From NCBI RefSeq assembly GCF_024171885.1, contig NZ_JAMTCP010000004.1, forward strand, positions 270,632 through 334,631: 64,000 nt of DNA, in the 5' to 3' direction. The notes beneath the pieces are model-generated. The model was given only the letters and a program-made list of their open reading frames with translations. It was not told where the DNA came from and did not search any database. The number at the start of each line of letters is the position of its first letter. Within the stretch, counting starts at the first letter, position 1. Shown here one piece after another: positions 42,336 through 50,130 of this stretch. The stretch is from Streptoalloteichus tenebrarius. GTDB taxonomy: Bacteria > Actinomycetota > Actinomycetes > Mycobacteriales > Pseudonocardiaceae. Made by a program: the position numbers and the translations under genes.

Positions 42336-43757
42336 ATGACCAGCACCCTCGCCCCGTCCGCTCCGGCCGGGGCGTTCTCCCCCGCGCGGCGCTGGGCCGT
42401 CCTCGCCGTGATCCTGGCGGCCGAGGTCCTCGACCTGATCGACGCGACCATCACCAATCTCGCCGCCCCGACCATCACCGCCTCCCTGGGCGGCGGACCG
42501 TCCCTGGTCCAGTGGCTCGGCGCCTCCTACGCGCTCGCCCTGGGCGTGCTGCTGGTCGTCGGCGGCCGGCTTGGCGACCGGTACGGCCGCCGCCGCGTGT
42601 TCCTCGTGGGCTTGGCCGGGTTCACCGCCGCCTCCCTCGCCTGCGGCCTGGCCGTCAGCCCGACCATGCTCGTCGCCGCCCGCCTGGTGCAGGGGGCCTT
42701 CGGCGCGCTGCTGATCCCGCAGGGCTTCGGCATCCTCGGCGCCGTCTTCCCCCGCGACCAGATCGGCACGGCGTTCAGCGCCTTCGGCCCCGTCCTGGGC
42801 CTCTCGGCGGTCGGCGGCCCGGTGCTGGCCGCCACCCTGATCGACACCGACCCGTTCGGGCTCGGCTGGCGCTCCCTGTTCCTGATCAACATCGTGCTCG
42901 GCGGGGCCGGCCTGGTCGCGGCCCACCGACTGCTGCCCCGGGACACCGGCGAACGCGCCACAGTGATCGACGCCGTTGGCTCGGCGCTGCTGGCCGGGGC
43001 GATGTCCGCGCTGCTGTACGGGCTGATCGACGGCTCCGCCCACGACTGGCGCACCACCTCCTGGGTCGCGCTGGGCGCCGCGGCGATCCTCTTCGCCCTC
43101 TTCGCCCGCCGCCAGACCACCGCGCCCAGCCCTCTGATCCAGCCCTCGCTGTTCCGCAACCGCGGCTTCGTCTCCGGCCTGGTGCTGGGCATCGCCTTCT
43201 TCGCCGCCGTGGCCGGGCTGCTGTACGTCATCTCCCTGTTCCTCCAGGGCGGTCTGGGCTACTCGCCCCTGCGCACCGCCCTGACCGGCAGCGCTCCCGT
43301 GGCCGTCGGCATCGTCATCGCCTCGATCGCCTGCCACCGGCTCATCGGCGGGCTCGGCCGCACCCTGATCCTGATCGGCCTGGTCACCACCCTGGTCGGC
43401 ACGCTCGCCCTGTGGGCCGCCGTGCACGTCAGCGGCATCGCCGTCAGTCCCGCCGTCATCGCCCCTGCCGCCCTGGTGATCGGGCTCGGCATGGGCACCT
43501 GCTTCGGCACCGTCTACGACATCACCCTCGGCGACGTCACCCCGGCCGAAGCGGGCTCAGGCTCCGGCTCCCTGACCGCCGTCCAGCAGCTCGCCAACGC
43601 CCTCGGCGCCGCCGCCGTCACCACCGTCTACCTCCACGCGCCCGACCAGCCCGCGCAGGCCATGACCACCAGCCTGCTGGTCGTGGCCGCGATCACCCTG
43701 GCCTGCTGCGGCCTCGTTCGCCTGCTCCCCCGCGCCGCCCAGCCAGGGCACCACTGA
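42336..43757 (+). CDS. MFS multidrug efflux transporter (DHA2, EmrB/QacA-like)
   Basis: A 473-residue, about 14-helix drug:H+ antiporter: WAVLAVILAAEVLDLIDATITNLAAPTITASL, the loop motif GGRLGDRYGRRRVFLVGLAGF, motif C-like GLSAVGGPVLAATLI, and GLGMGTCFGTVYDITLGDVTPAEAGSGSG. The first-helix acidic pair (E-V-L-D-L-I-D-A-T) is typical of this family. The ATG at 42336 is preceded by GGGAAGTG. It is the first gene of an operon with the NmrA-like gene 39 bases downstream and is under the TetR-type operator. Substrate range unknown. Confidence 0.92.
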   Translation: MTSTLAPSAPAGAFSPARRWAVLAVILAAEVLDLIDATITNLAAPTITASLGGGPSLVQWLGASYALALGVLLVVGGRLGDRYGRRRVFLVGLAGFTAASLACGLAVSPTMLVAARLVQGAFGALLIPQGFGILGAVFPRDQIGTAFSAFGPVLGLSAVGGPVLAATLIDTDPFGLGWRSLFLINIVLGGAGLVAAHRLLPRDTGERATVIDAVGSALLAGAMSALLYGLIDGSAHDWRTTSWVALGAAAILFALFARRQTTAPSPLIQPSLFRNRGFVSGLVLGIAFFAAVAGLLYVISLFLQGGLGYSPLRTALTGSAPVAVGIVIASIACHRLIGGLGRTLILIGLVTTLVGTLALWAAVHVSGIAVSPAVIAPAALVIGLGMGTCFGTVYDITLGDVTPAEAGSGSGSLTAVQQLANALGAAAVTTVYLHAPDQPAQAMTTSLLVVAAITLACCGLVRLLPRAAQPGHH

Positions 43758-43796
43758 CCCATCCATCACGCTGAACAGCAGAGAAGGACCACACCG

Positions 43797-44636
43797 ATGT
43801 TCCTGATCACCGGAGGCCGCGGCGCGGTCGCCACCCGACTCACCCGCCTGCTCCACCAGGACGGGCTGCCCGTCCGGCTCGGCTCCGCCCAGCCCGACCA
43901 CCTCACCCCGCCCGCCGGCGTCGAGACCGTCCGCCTCGACCTCACCGACCCGGCGACCTTCCCCGCCGCGCTGGCCGGCGTCACCCAGGTGTTCCTCTAC
44001 GCCAGCCCCGACCGCGTCACCGACTTCGTCGACGAGGCCCACCGGGCCGGCGTCGAGCACGTCGTCCTGCTGTCCTCCGCCAGCGTCCTCGCCCCCGACG
44101 CCGACAACGACCCGCTCGCCGCGTCCCACCTCGCCGTCGAGCGGGCGTTGCTGGGCTCGCCGCTGGCCACCACGATCCTGCGTCCGGGTTCCTTCGCGTC
44201 CAACGCCGGCGCGTGGGCCTGGCCCATCAAGGCGGGCCAGCCCGTCAACCTGCCCTACCCGGGCGCCCACAGCGACCCCATCCACGAACTCGACATCGCC
44301 GAGGTCGCCTGTGCGGTGCTCACCGATCCCCGCCACCGCGGCGAACAGCTCACCCTCACCGGGCCCGAGTCGCTGACCTTCGCCCAGCAGATCGACCAAC
44401 TCGCCACCGTGCTCGGCCACTCCATCGCGGTCAACCACGTCAGCCGCGAGCAGTGGAAGCGGGAGATGGCCCCGTACATCCCGGGCCACTACGCCGACGC
44501 GCTGCTGAACTGGTGGGAAGCCCACGACGGCGTGCCCGTCGACCTCACGAACGTGGTCGAGGACGTCACCGGCCACCCCGCCCGGCCTTTCAGCACCTGG
44601 GCCACCGACCACGCGGCTGACTTCGCCACCCCCTGA
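43797..44636 (+). CDS. NmrA/NAD(P)H-binding family protein
   Basis: A 279-residue atypical SDR: FLITGGRGAVATRLTRLLHQDGLPVRLGS is the dinucleotide-binding start, then VFLYASPDRVTDFVDEAHRAGVEHVVLLSSASV, TILRPGSFASNA and ELDIAEVACAVLTDP. This is the NmrA/QOR2-like group that senses or reduces with NAD(P)H. The start has AGAAGGACC upstream. It shares an operon with the MFS pump (39-base gap) and ends at a strong terminator. It may modify the pump's substrate or sense redox state. Confidence 0.88.
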   Translation: MFLITGGRGAVATRLTRLLHQDGLPVRLGSAQPDHLTPPAGVETVRLDLTDPATFPAALAGVTQVFLYASPDRVTDFVDEAHRAGVEHVVLLSSASVLAPDADNDPLAASHLAVERALLGSPLATTILRPGSFASNAGAWAWPIKAGQPVNLPYPGAHSDPIHELDIAEVACAVLTDPRHRGEQLTLTGPESLTFAQQIDQLATVLGHSIAVNHVSREQWKREMAPYIPGHYADALLNWWEAHDGVPVDLTNVVEDVTGHPARPFSTWATDHAADFATP

Positions 44637-44642
44637 CCGGGT

Positions 44643-44678
44643 GGGCACGGGGCTGTTCCGCGGAGCAGCCCCGTGCCC
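44643..44678 (+). terminator. Hairpin terminator after MFS/NmrA operon
   Basis: Arms GGGCACGGGGCTG/CAGCCCCGTGCCC (13 bp, perfect), with further pairing in the 10-base centre, seven bases past the stop codon. Confidence 0.85.
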
Positions 44679-44717
44679 CCGCTCCCCCGCTGACGGTGCG
44701 ATCACGGGTCGACACGT

Positions 44718-44997
44718 CGTGTTAGGCTGCGCCCCGACTTCTCACCGTTGGGCTTCGCGCCTCGCCAACCAGCTTCACCCAGGTCCCGATGACCTGGGGA
44801 AGGTGGAAGTCGCTCACCACATCCTGAACGAGGGATGTTCCGTGACGGTGGCGACGCGTGCCCACTTTTCCCACTCCCTCCCCGAACGGGGAGATCTGCC
44901 GGGGACCGCGTTCCGGGGTGAGCGCCCTCGCGGGCGCGGGCGGCCTGGTCCGTGTCACCGCCGAGCGGGATGGATCCCCCTCGGGGAGGTCTCCGGA
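44718..44997 (+). promoter_or_regulatory. Long structured leader of MFS gene
   Basis: A TAGGCT -10-like box (around 44723) is followed by a leader of about 260 bases. It holds a hairpin CCCAGGTC-N5-GACCTGGG (44778-44798) and a second hairpin CTCCCC-N4-GGGGAG (44878-44893). A 12-codon open frame starts within the first hairpin (44789-44827, MTWGRWKSLTTS). The arrangement resembles leader-peptide attenuation of resistance genes. Confidence 0.4.
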
Positions 44998-46623
44998 GTG
45001 CCGGAAGTCAAGTCCACTGAGCACCCAGCGACGCCGCGTCCGTGGCTGGTTCTCGCGATCCTGTGCATCGGTTTCTTCATGGCGTTGCTCGACGGCTCCA
45101 TCGTCAACGTCGCCGTTCCCACGCTGATCCACAGCCTCAACGCCTCCTACGACGAGGTGTTGTGGGTCATCGACGGCTACCTGCTCGTGTTCTCGGTGCC
45201 GCTGATCACCACCGGGCGGCTGGGCGACGTCGTCGGACGCCGTCGGCTGTACGTCCTCGGCGTCATCACCTTCACCGTCGCCTCGGCGTCGTGCGGGTTG
45301 GCGGACTCCCCCACCCAGTTGCTGATCGCCCGGTTGGCGCAGGGGCTGGGCGGGGCGCTGCTGTTCCCGCAGGTCATCTCGGCGATCGTGACGATCTTCC
45401 CTCCTGGGCTGCGCGGTCGGGCGTTCGGTCTGTTCGGGGCGATCGTGGGCTTCGCCCCGATCGTCGGGCCGGTCGTCGGCGGTGTCGTGCTCACCCACCT
45501 CGGCTGGCGCTGGATCTTCTTCGTCAACGTCCCGGTCGGGATCGTCACCGTCGTGCTGGCGCTGACCTTCGTGCCGCCGCTGCGGACGGGTCGCGCGCAG
45601 CGGCTCGACCTGGTCGGTGTCGTGCTGGCCACGGCCGGGCTGGGCGGCGTCGTGTTCGGTCTGATCGAGGGGGAACGCTACGGCTGGGGTCGTGTCGTCG
45701 GGCCGATCAGCATCGCGTCGGTCATCGTCACGGGTGTCGCGCTGCTGGTGGTGTTCGTCCTCTGGCAACACCGGCAGCGGGGCGAAGCCCTGATGCCGCT
45801 CGCCCTGTTCCGGGGGCGGGACTTCGCGGTCGGCAACGCGGTCGGGTTCGTCTTCCAGCTCGGCATGATCGGCATCATGTTCGTGCTGGTGCTGTACCTC
45901 CAGATGGCGCGGGGGTACTCGGCGCTGGAGACCGGTCTGGTGGTGCTGCCGAACGCCGTGCTCACCGCGGTCGGCTCGGCGGGCGCCGGGCGGCTGTCGG
46001 ACCGGTTCGGCGGTGGGCTCGTCCTGATGGCCGGGCTGGTGTCGCTGGCCGTGGGGCTGCTGGTGCTCGTCGTGATGGTCGGCCCCACCAGTGGCGTGGG
46101 GAGCCTGCTGCCCGGCCTGTTGATCATCGGGGTCGCCAGCGGCGCCACGTTCGCGCCGTTGCAGCAGGCCACCATGCACGGCGTCGACCCCCGGTTGGCC
46201 GGGGCGGCCTCCGGCGTCTCCAGCACCATCCGGCAGGTCGGGGGCGTCCTCGGCACCGCCGTGCTGGGCGTGCTGCTGTCGGCCAGCCTCTCCTCGGCCC
46301 TGCGTGGTGAGGCGGAGAAGCGCGCCGGTCAGCTCCCGGAGAACCTGCGCGACCAGTTCGTCGAGGCCAGCGCCGCTGCCGCGCGGCACTACAGTCCTCC
46401 CTCGCCGCCCGGTGACCTGAACCCGGCCACGGCCAGCCTGTACGAACGCGTCGCCGGCGAGGCGTTCTCGGCCGGGTTCGTCAACGCCATGCGGAGCACC
46501 CTCGTGGCGTGTGCCGTGGTCCTGGTGGTGGCCGCGTTGTTCTGCTTCCTGTTCAGCTCACACCAGAAGCCGACGGCCGTGTCCGCTCCGGGGAGCCGAC
46601 CGGAACCCGCCTCGCGGGACTGA
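44998..46623 (+). CDS. MFS drug efflux transporter (DHA2, EmrB/QacA-like)
   Basis: A 541-residue 14-helix transporter: RPWLVLAILCIGFFMALLDGSIVNVAVPTLIHSLNASYDEVLWVIDGYLLVFSVPLITTGRLGDVVGRRRLYVLG carries the family's helix-1 Asp and loop 2-3 motif. Later come GAIVGFAPIVGPVVGGVVLTHLGWRWIFFVNVPVG and PLQQATMHGVDPRLAGAASGVSSTIRQVGG. The GTG at 44998 is preceded by GGGGAGG at 44984-44990. Unlike its neighbours it has no adjacent regulator; a long structured leader may control it instead. The gene converges with the TetR gene at 47048. Confidence 0.92.
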   Translation: MPEVKSTEHPATPRPWLVLAILCIGFFMALLDGSIVNVAVPTLIHSLNASYDEVLWVIDGYLLVFSVPLITTGRLGDVVGRRRLYVLGVITFTVASASCGLADSPTQLLIARLAQGLGGALLFPQVISAIVTIFPPGLRGRAFGLFGAIVGFAPIVGPVVGGVVLTHLGWRWIFFVNVPVGIVTVVLALTFVPPLRTGRAQRLDLVGVVLATAGLGGVVFGLIEGERYGWGRVVGPISIASVIVTGVALLVVFVLWQHRQRGEALMPLALFRGRDFAVGNAVGFVFQLGMIGIMFVLVLYLQMARGYSALETGLVVLPNAVLTAVGSAGAGRLSDRFGGGLVLMAGLVSLAVGLLVLVVMVGPTSGVGSLLPGLLIIGVASGATFAPLQQATMHGVDPRLAGAASGVSSTIRQVGGVLGTAVLGVLLSASLSSALRGEAEKRAGQLPENLRDQFVEASAAAARHYSPPSPPGDLNPATASLYERVAGEAFSAGFVNAMRSTLVACAVVLVVAALFCFLFSSHQKPTAVSAPGSRPEPASRD

Positions 46624-46981
46624 CCCGGTGCTGACGGTGGTCGCGGTCATCAAGGCCGCGACCACCGTCGCGGGTTCCGTCGTCGTCATGGAACCGGGGA
46701 CCGGCTCGCGGGCACCTTGCCCGCAATGACGTGCTCGTCTCACCACCGCCACGAGCGTCGGCGTTGCCCCGCGAATGGGGTGGTGGTCGTGTTCGTGGGG
46801 GCGTGGGCGCCGAGCGTGGTGGTCGCGGGCGTCGCGACGGGCACCTTGTCTCGCGTAGATGGCGCGTGACCTGCTGGGTTCCTTCGCACCGCGGGAGTTT
46901 CAGCGAACCCCTGTCCCGCCTGGGGGTTGCGTCGTGCACGGCGGCGGAGGAAACGCCTGTCCTGGCGGCTGATGCGGGACG
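46624..46981. other. Intergenic stretch before shared terminator
   Basis: About 360 bases between convergent genes; I see no gene, only the strong hairpin that follows at 46982-47031. Confidence 0.4.
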
Positions 46982-47031
46982 GCCCGACCATGGGGAGGGG
47001 GCGGGTGCCCCACCCCTCCCCATGGTCGGGC
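46982..47031. terminator. Bidirectional hairpin terminator, perfect 19-bp arms
   Basis: Arms GCCCGACCATGGGGAGGGG and its complement with a 12-base loop, just beyond the TetR stop (47048) and downstream of the MFS gene. Confidence 0.85.
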
Positions 47032-47047
47032 TCACCTGGCCGAGGTG

Positions 47048-47596
47048 TCAGGCCAGGAGCCACCGCGCGGCCATGTCGTGGACCTCCGCGCGCGTGCGCG
47101 TCCCGTGGTCGGCGGCCAGGACGTGCTTGCCGATGGCGAGGGAGAAGGCGAGCATGCTGCGCACCTCCACCTCGTCCTCGTCGTCGCAGAAGGCGCGGAA
47201 CAGCGAGCGCGCGTAGTCCATGCGGCGGTTGTCGACGCGGCGGAGGCGTTCGGCGACGGCCGGGTCGCGGCGGGCCCAGTCGCGGACGGCGAGGTCGATC
47301 GGCAGCAGTTCCTCGGAGAGGGTGAGCGCGCCCGCCCGCCGGACCTTGGCCCTGGGGTCCCCGCCCTCGGTCTCGACGCGCTCGATCACCTCGTCGATGC
47401 TCATGCGCTCCCAGGTGTCGAGCATCGCGTCGAGCAGCGCGTTCCGGTCCTGGAAGTGCCAGTAGAAGCCGCCCCTGGTCACGCCGAGCGCCTTGGCCAG
47501 CGGCTCGACCCTGACGGCGTCGGGCCCGCCGGCGGCCAGGGCGCGCAGGCCCTCCTCGATCCACTTGGCGCGCGGCGTGCGCGTCGGCGGCGCCAT
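47048..47596 (-). CDS. TetR/AcrR family regulator
   Basis: A 182-residue repressor: TPRAKWIEEGLRALAAGGPDAVRVEPLAKALGVTRGGFYWHFQDRNALLDAMLDTWERM is the helix-turn-helix. The C-terminal part includes MDYARSLFRAFCDDEDEVEVRSMLAFSLAIGKHVLA. The ATG at 47596 is preceded by AGGAGTGGTG. It is divergent from the DUF2867 gene; a 40-base perfect-arm palindrome lies at the beginning of that gene, 78 bases from this start, and is the likely operator. Confidence 0.9.
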   Translation of the reverse strand: MAPPTRTPRAKWIEEGLRALAAGGPDAVRVEPLAKALGVTRGGFYWHFQDRNALLDAMLDTWERMSIDEVIERVETEGGDPRAKVRRAGALTLSEELLPIDLAVRDWARRDPAVAERLRRVDNRRMDYARSLFRAFCDDEDEVEVRSMLAFSLAIGKHVLAADHGTRTRAEVHDMAARWLLA

Positions 47597-47673
47597 CACC
47601 ACTCCTCTCCTCGGGTCCGCCCCGTCAGCTTCGTCACCGCGGACGGCGTTGACCCCATGATCGTGCACTGGCT

Positions 47674-47713
47674 ACCCTCACCATCCATACAGTCCTGTAT
47701 GGATGGTGAGGGT
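47674..47713. promoter_or_regulatory. 40-base operator with perfect 19-bp arms
   Basis: Arms ACCCTCACCATCCATACAG and its perfect complement around a TC centre. It lies directly before (and, with the alternative start at 47699, within) the DUF2867 gene, so bound repressor would block both transcription and translation. Confidence 0.82.
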
Positions 47714-47719
47714 CCGCTG

Positions 47720-48319
47720 ATGAGACTCCCGAGGACGGCGCACACCGCGCGGCCGTGGCGAATCCACGAACTCACGCGCGACTTCCACCTGGAGGACGTG
47801 TGGGTGCTGCCGACACCCGGCGGCCCCGACGACTTCCCCCGGCTCGTGCGGCAGTTCGCCTCCGCCGGCGAGTCGCACCAGGCGTTCTCCGGCGCCGCCG
47901 GCGCGCTCTACGCGGTCCGGCGCGGGCTCGGGCGCCTGCTCGGCTGGGACAGGCCCGACCACGGGCTGGGGTCGCGGGTGCCATCGCTGCGCGACCGGTT
48001 GCCGGCCGACCTCCGCGCCGCCCCGCGGGGACCGAACCCCACCATCGTCCCCTTCACCTCCGTGTACCTGACCGACACCGAGTGGGTGGCGGAGAGCGCC
48101 AACCAGACGGTGCACGCGGTGGCGCACATCGGCTGGGTGCCGGACGGGAACGGGGGCTACCGCGGCCAGATGGCCATGCTCGTCAGACCCAACGGGCTGT
48201 TCGGGAAGGCGTACATGACCGCGATCGCGCCGATCCGGTACCTGCTCATCTACCCGTCGGTGTTCTCCAGGATCGGGCGGCGCTGGCAGGCGCTCGCCGA
48301 CCACACACAAGATTCATGA
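47720..48319 (+). CDS. DUF2867 family protein
   Basis: A 199-residue protein: WRIHELTRDFHLEDVWVLPTPGGPDDFPRLVRQFAS, RVPSLRDRLPADLR, FTSVYLTDTEWVAESANQTVHAVAHIGWVPDGNGGYRGQMAMLVRPNGLFGKAYMTAIAPIRYLLIYPS. This is the pattern of DUF2867, a family of unknown function often linked to SDR or membrane-lipid genes. The ATG at 47720 is used; an in-frame ATG at 47699 lies inside the operator. The next gene begins nine bases after its stop, so the two form an operon under the divergent TetR. Confidence 0.8.
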   Translation: MRLPRTAHTARPWRIHELTRDFHLEDVWVLPTPGGPDDFPRLVRQFASAGESHQAFSGAAGALYAVRRGLGRLLGWDRPDHGLGSRVPSLRDRLPADLRAAPRGPNPTIVPFTSVYLTDTEWVAESANQTVHAVAHIGWVPDGNGGYRGQMAMLVRPNGLFGKAYMTAIAPIRYLLIYPSVFSRIGRRWQALADHTQDS

Positions 48320-48328
48320 GGAGTACCA

Positions 48329-48832
48329 GTGGTTGATTCCGTTTCCCCCGCCCCGACCACGGACCTGGCGCGCGAGACCGCCGTGCCGCCGGCGCTGCGG
48401 GAACTCAGCGAACTCTCCCAGATCGACTACGAGAACACGGTGATCGCCGACACCGTCCTGGCGCCGAACCTGACCGCCGAGCAGTGGGCCCGCGAGGTCC
48501 TGGAGGGCGCGCCGGCCGAGCAGCGCGACCTGCTCACCGGGGGATGGACGAACCTCGGCCTGCGGCTCACCCGGGAGCGCTCCGACGACGTGGTGCTCGG
48601 CTGGTCGGTGCGGCGCCGCACCCCGGACCACCTCGTCCTGGCCGTCAGCTCCGACGACGGCCTGGAGGGCGAGCTGGTCATCGAGCGCCGGCAGCACGCG
48701 GTGCTCTTCGCCAGCTTCATCCGGCACAGCAGCGACGAGGCCCGCGCGCGGTGGAAGCGCGTCGAGCCCATGCACACGCCCGCGATGTGCCAGCTTCTCG
48801 GCCAGGGCGTTCACCGGGTCGCGTCGGCCTGA
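48329..48832 (+). CDS. Conserved-looking protein of unknown function
   Basis: A 167-residue cytosolic protein. An N-terminal disordered start (MVDSVSPAPTTDLARETAVP) precedes a folded part: LRELSELSQIDYENTVIADTVLAPNLTAEQWAREVLEGAP, WTNLGLRLTRERSDDVVLGWSVRRRTPDHLVLAVSSDDGLEGELVIERRQHAVLFASFIRHS. The alternating beta-strand pattern suggests a small SRPBCC- or lipocalin-like barrel, but I do not recognise the family. It follows the DUF2867 gene by nine bases, with GAGGAG overlapping the gap, so it is cotranscribed and TetR-controlled. Confidence 0.75.
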   Translation: MVDSVSPAPTTDLARETAVPPALRELSELSQIDYENTVIADTVLAPNLTAEQWAREVLEGAPAEQRDLLTGGWTNLGLRLTRERSDDVVLGWSVRRRTPDHLVLAVSSDDGLEGELVIERRQHAVLFASFIRHSSDEARARWKRVEPMHTPAMCQLLGQGVHRVASA

Positions 48833-48953
48833 CCGGTTCCGCTCCTCGTCGATCAGGGCGCGTCACCGCGCTCCCGCCGACGAGTCGGAGGATCACCGTC
48901 GTGACCGGCGGTGGTCCGCGTGAGCCCCGCCAGTTGGGTGGCAGGGGCTTCAG

Positions 48954-49062
48954 CCCACCGGGCAGCTCCTCGTCTCTCCAGGACACGGTTTCTCTTCGGG
49001 ACGCGCGTCGTCCCGTGGTCGACCGCGCCCTGGAGACGGGGAAGCGGGAGCTGCCCGGTGGG
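48954..49062. repeat. 109-base imperfect hairpin between convergent genes
   Basis: Outer arms CCCACCGGGCAGCTCC (48954-48969) and its perfect complement (49047-49062) enclose a second pair TCTCCAGG/CCTGGAGA (48975-48982 and 49029-49036). It could be a complex terminator, a small non-autonomous element or a structured RNA. Confidence 0.5.
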
Positions 49063-49078
49063 AACGCCCGTCGCGCGG

Positions 49079-50041
49079 TCAGCCCTGGGTGCGGCCGTGG
49101 CGGTCGCGGGCCTTGAGCCGGACGATCGGCATCTCCGGGGCCGGCAGCGGGTCGGCCGCGCACCCGCCGACGACGCCGAAACGGCGTCCGGCCATCCAGT
49201 CCTCGCGGGCCCGCACGATCTCCTCGTGCGAGCGGCCCACGAAGTTCCACCACATCACCAGCGGCTCGTCGAACGGGGCGCCGCCGAGCACGAACAGCCG
49301 GGCGGGGCCGGACGCCTCCACGGCCAGCTCGGAACGGCCCTGCCCCAGGTACAGCAGGGACCCCGGCGTGAGGTCGACCCCGGCGACGCGGGCCGCGCCC
49401 GACATCACCAGCACCGCGTTCTCGAACCCGGGGTCCAGCGGCAGGCGGTGCCGGCCGCCCTCGGCCAGCAGCATCTCCGCGCCCAGCAGCGGGGTGTGCA
49501 CCTGGGCCGGAGACCGCACCGAGCCCCACTCCCCCACCACCACGGTGATGGTCGCGTCCCCGTCGCGCAGCACCGGCAGCTCGGCGTGGTGCTCGAACCG
49601 CGCGGCGGTGTGCCGGGCCTGCTCCGGCAGCGCCACCCAGAGCTGGAGCCCGTGCATGCCCGCCGGGTGCTCGGTCGGGGTGTACTCGGAGTGGGCGATG
49701 CCGTGGCCGGAGGTCATCAGGTTGAGCTGGCCCGGCTCGATCGTCTGGTGGCTGCCGAGGCTGTCCCGGTGCTCGATGAGCCCGTCCACGAGCCAGGTGA
49801 CGGTCTGGAGCCCGGTGTGCGGATGCGGGGGAACCTGCATGCCGGGGCGGCCGGTCACGTCGTCGGGACCGAAGTGGTCGACGAAGCACCACGCGCCGAC
49901 CATCCGGCGCTGCCGGTGCGGCAACAGGCGCCGCACGGTGGTGTAGCGACCCAGCGGCACGTCGTGGCCGGCCAGCAGCACGCTGTCCGGCTCGGCCACG
50001 TCGGCCACGGCGGCGGTGTAGAGCGCCTGCTCGGTGGTCAT
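49079..50041 (-). CDS. Pirin family protein
   Basis: A 320-residue bicupin. The N-terminal metal site motifs are conserved: HFGPDDVTGRPGMQVPPHPHTGLQTVTWLVDGLIEHRDSLGSHQTIEPGQLNLMTSGHGIAHSEYTP with the usual His/His/His/Glu-type ligands. It continues with GLQLWVALPEQARHTAARFEHHAELP, and the C-terminal cupin ends with LFVLGGAPFDEPLVMWWNFVGRSHEEIVRAREDW. Bacterial pirins act as quercetinase-like dioxygenases or redox sensors; which applies here is unknown. The ATG at 50041 starts MTTEQALYTAAVADV. It lies downstream of the MFS gene on the same strand with a 90-base gap. Confidence 0.92.
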   Translation of the reverse strand: MTTEQALYTAAVADVAEPDSVLLAGHDVPLGRYTTVRRLLPHRQRRMVGAWCFVDHFGPDDVTGRPGMQVPPHPHTGLQTVTWLVDGLIEHRDSLGSHQTIEPGQLNLMTSGHGIAHSEYTPTEHPAGMHGLQLWVALPEQARHTAARFEHHAELPVLRDGDATITVVVGEWGSVRSPAQVHTPLLGAEMLLAEGGRHRLPLDPGFENAVLVMSGAARVAGVDLTPGSLLYLGQGRSELAVEASGPARLFVLGGAPFDEPLVMWWNFVGRSHEEIVRAREDWMAGRRFGVVGGCAADPLPAPEMPIVRLKARDRHGRTQG

Positions 50042-50130
50042 GGCCCGACCCTATGTCGCGCCAGCCCGGCCCGGGGAACGGACGACCACGACGAACACCG
50101 TGGGGTTGCCGCGCGCCGGGCGCGTGATCC

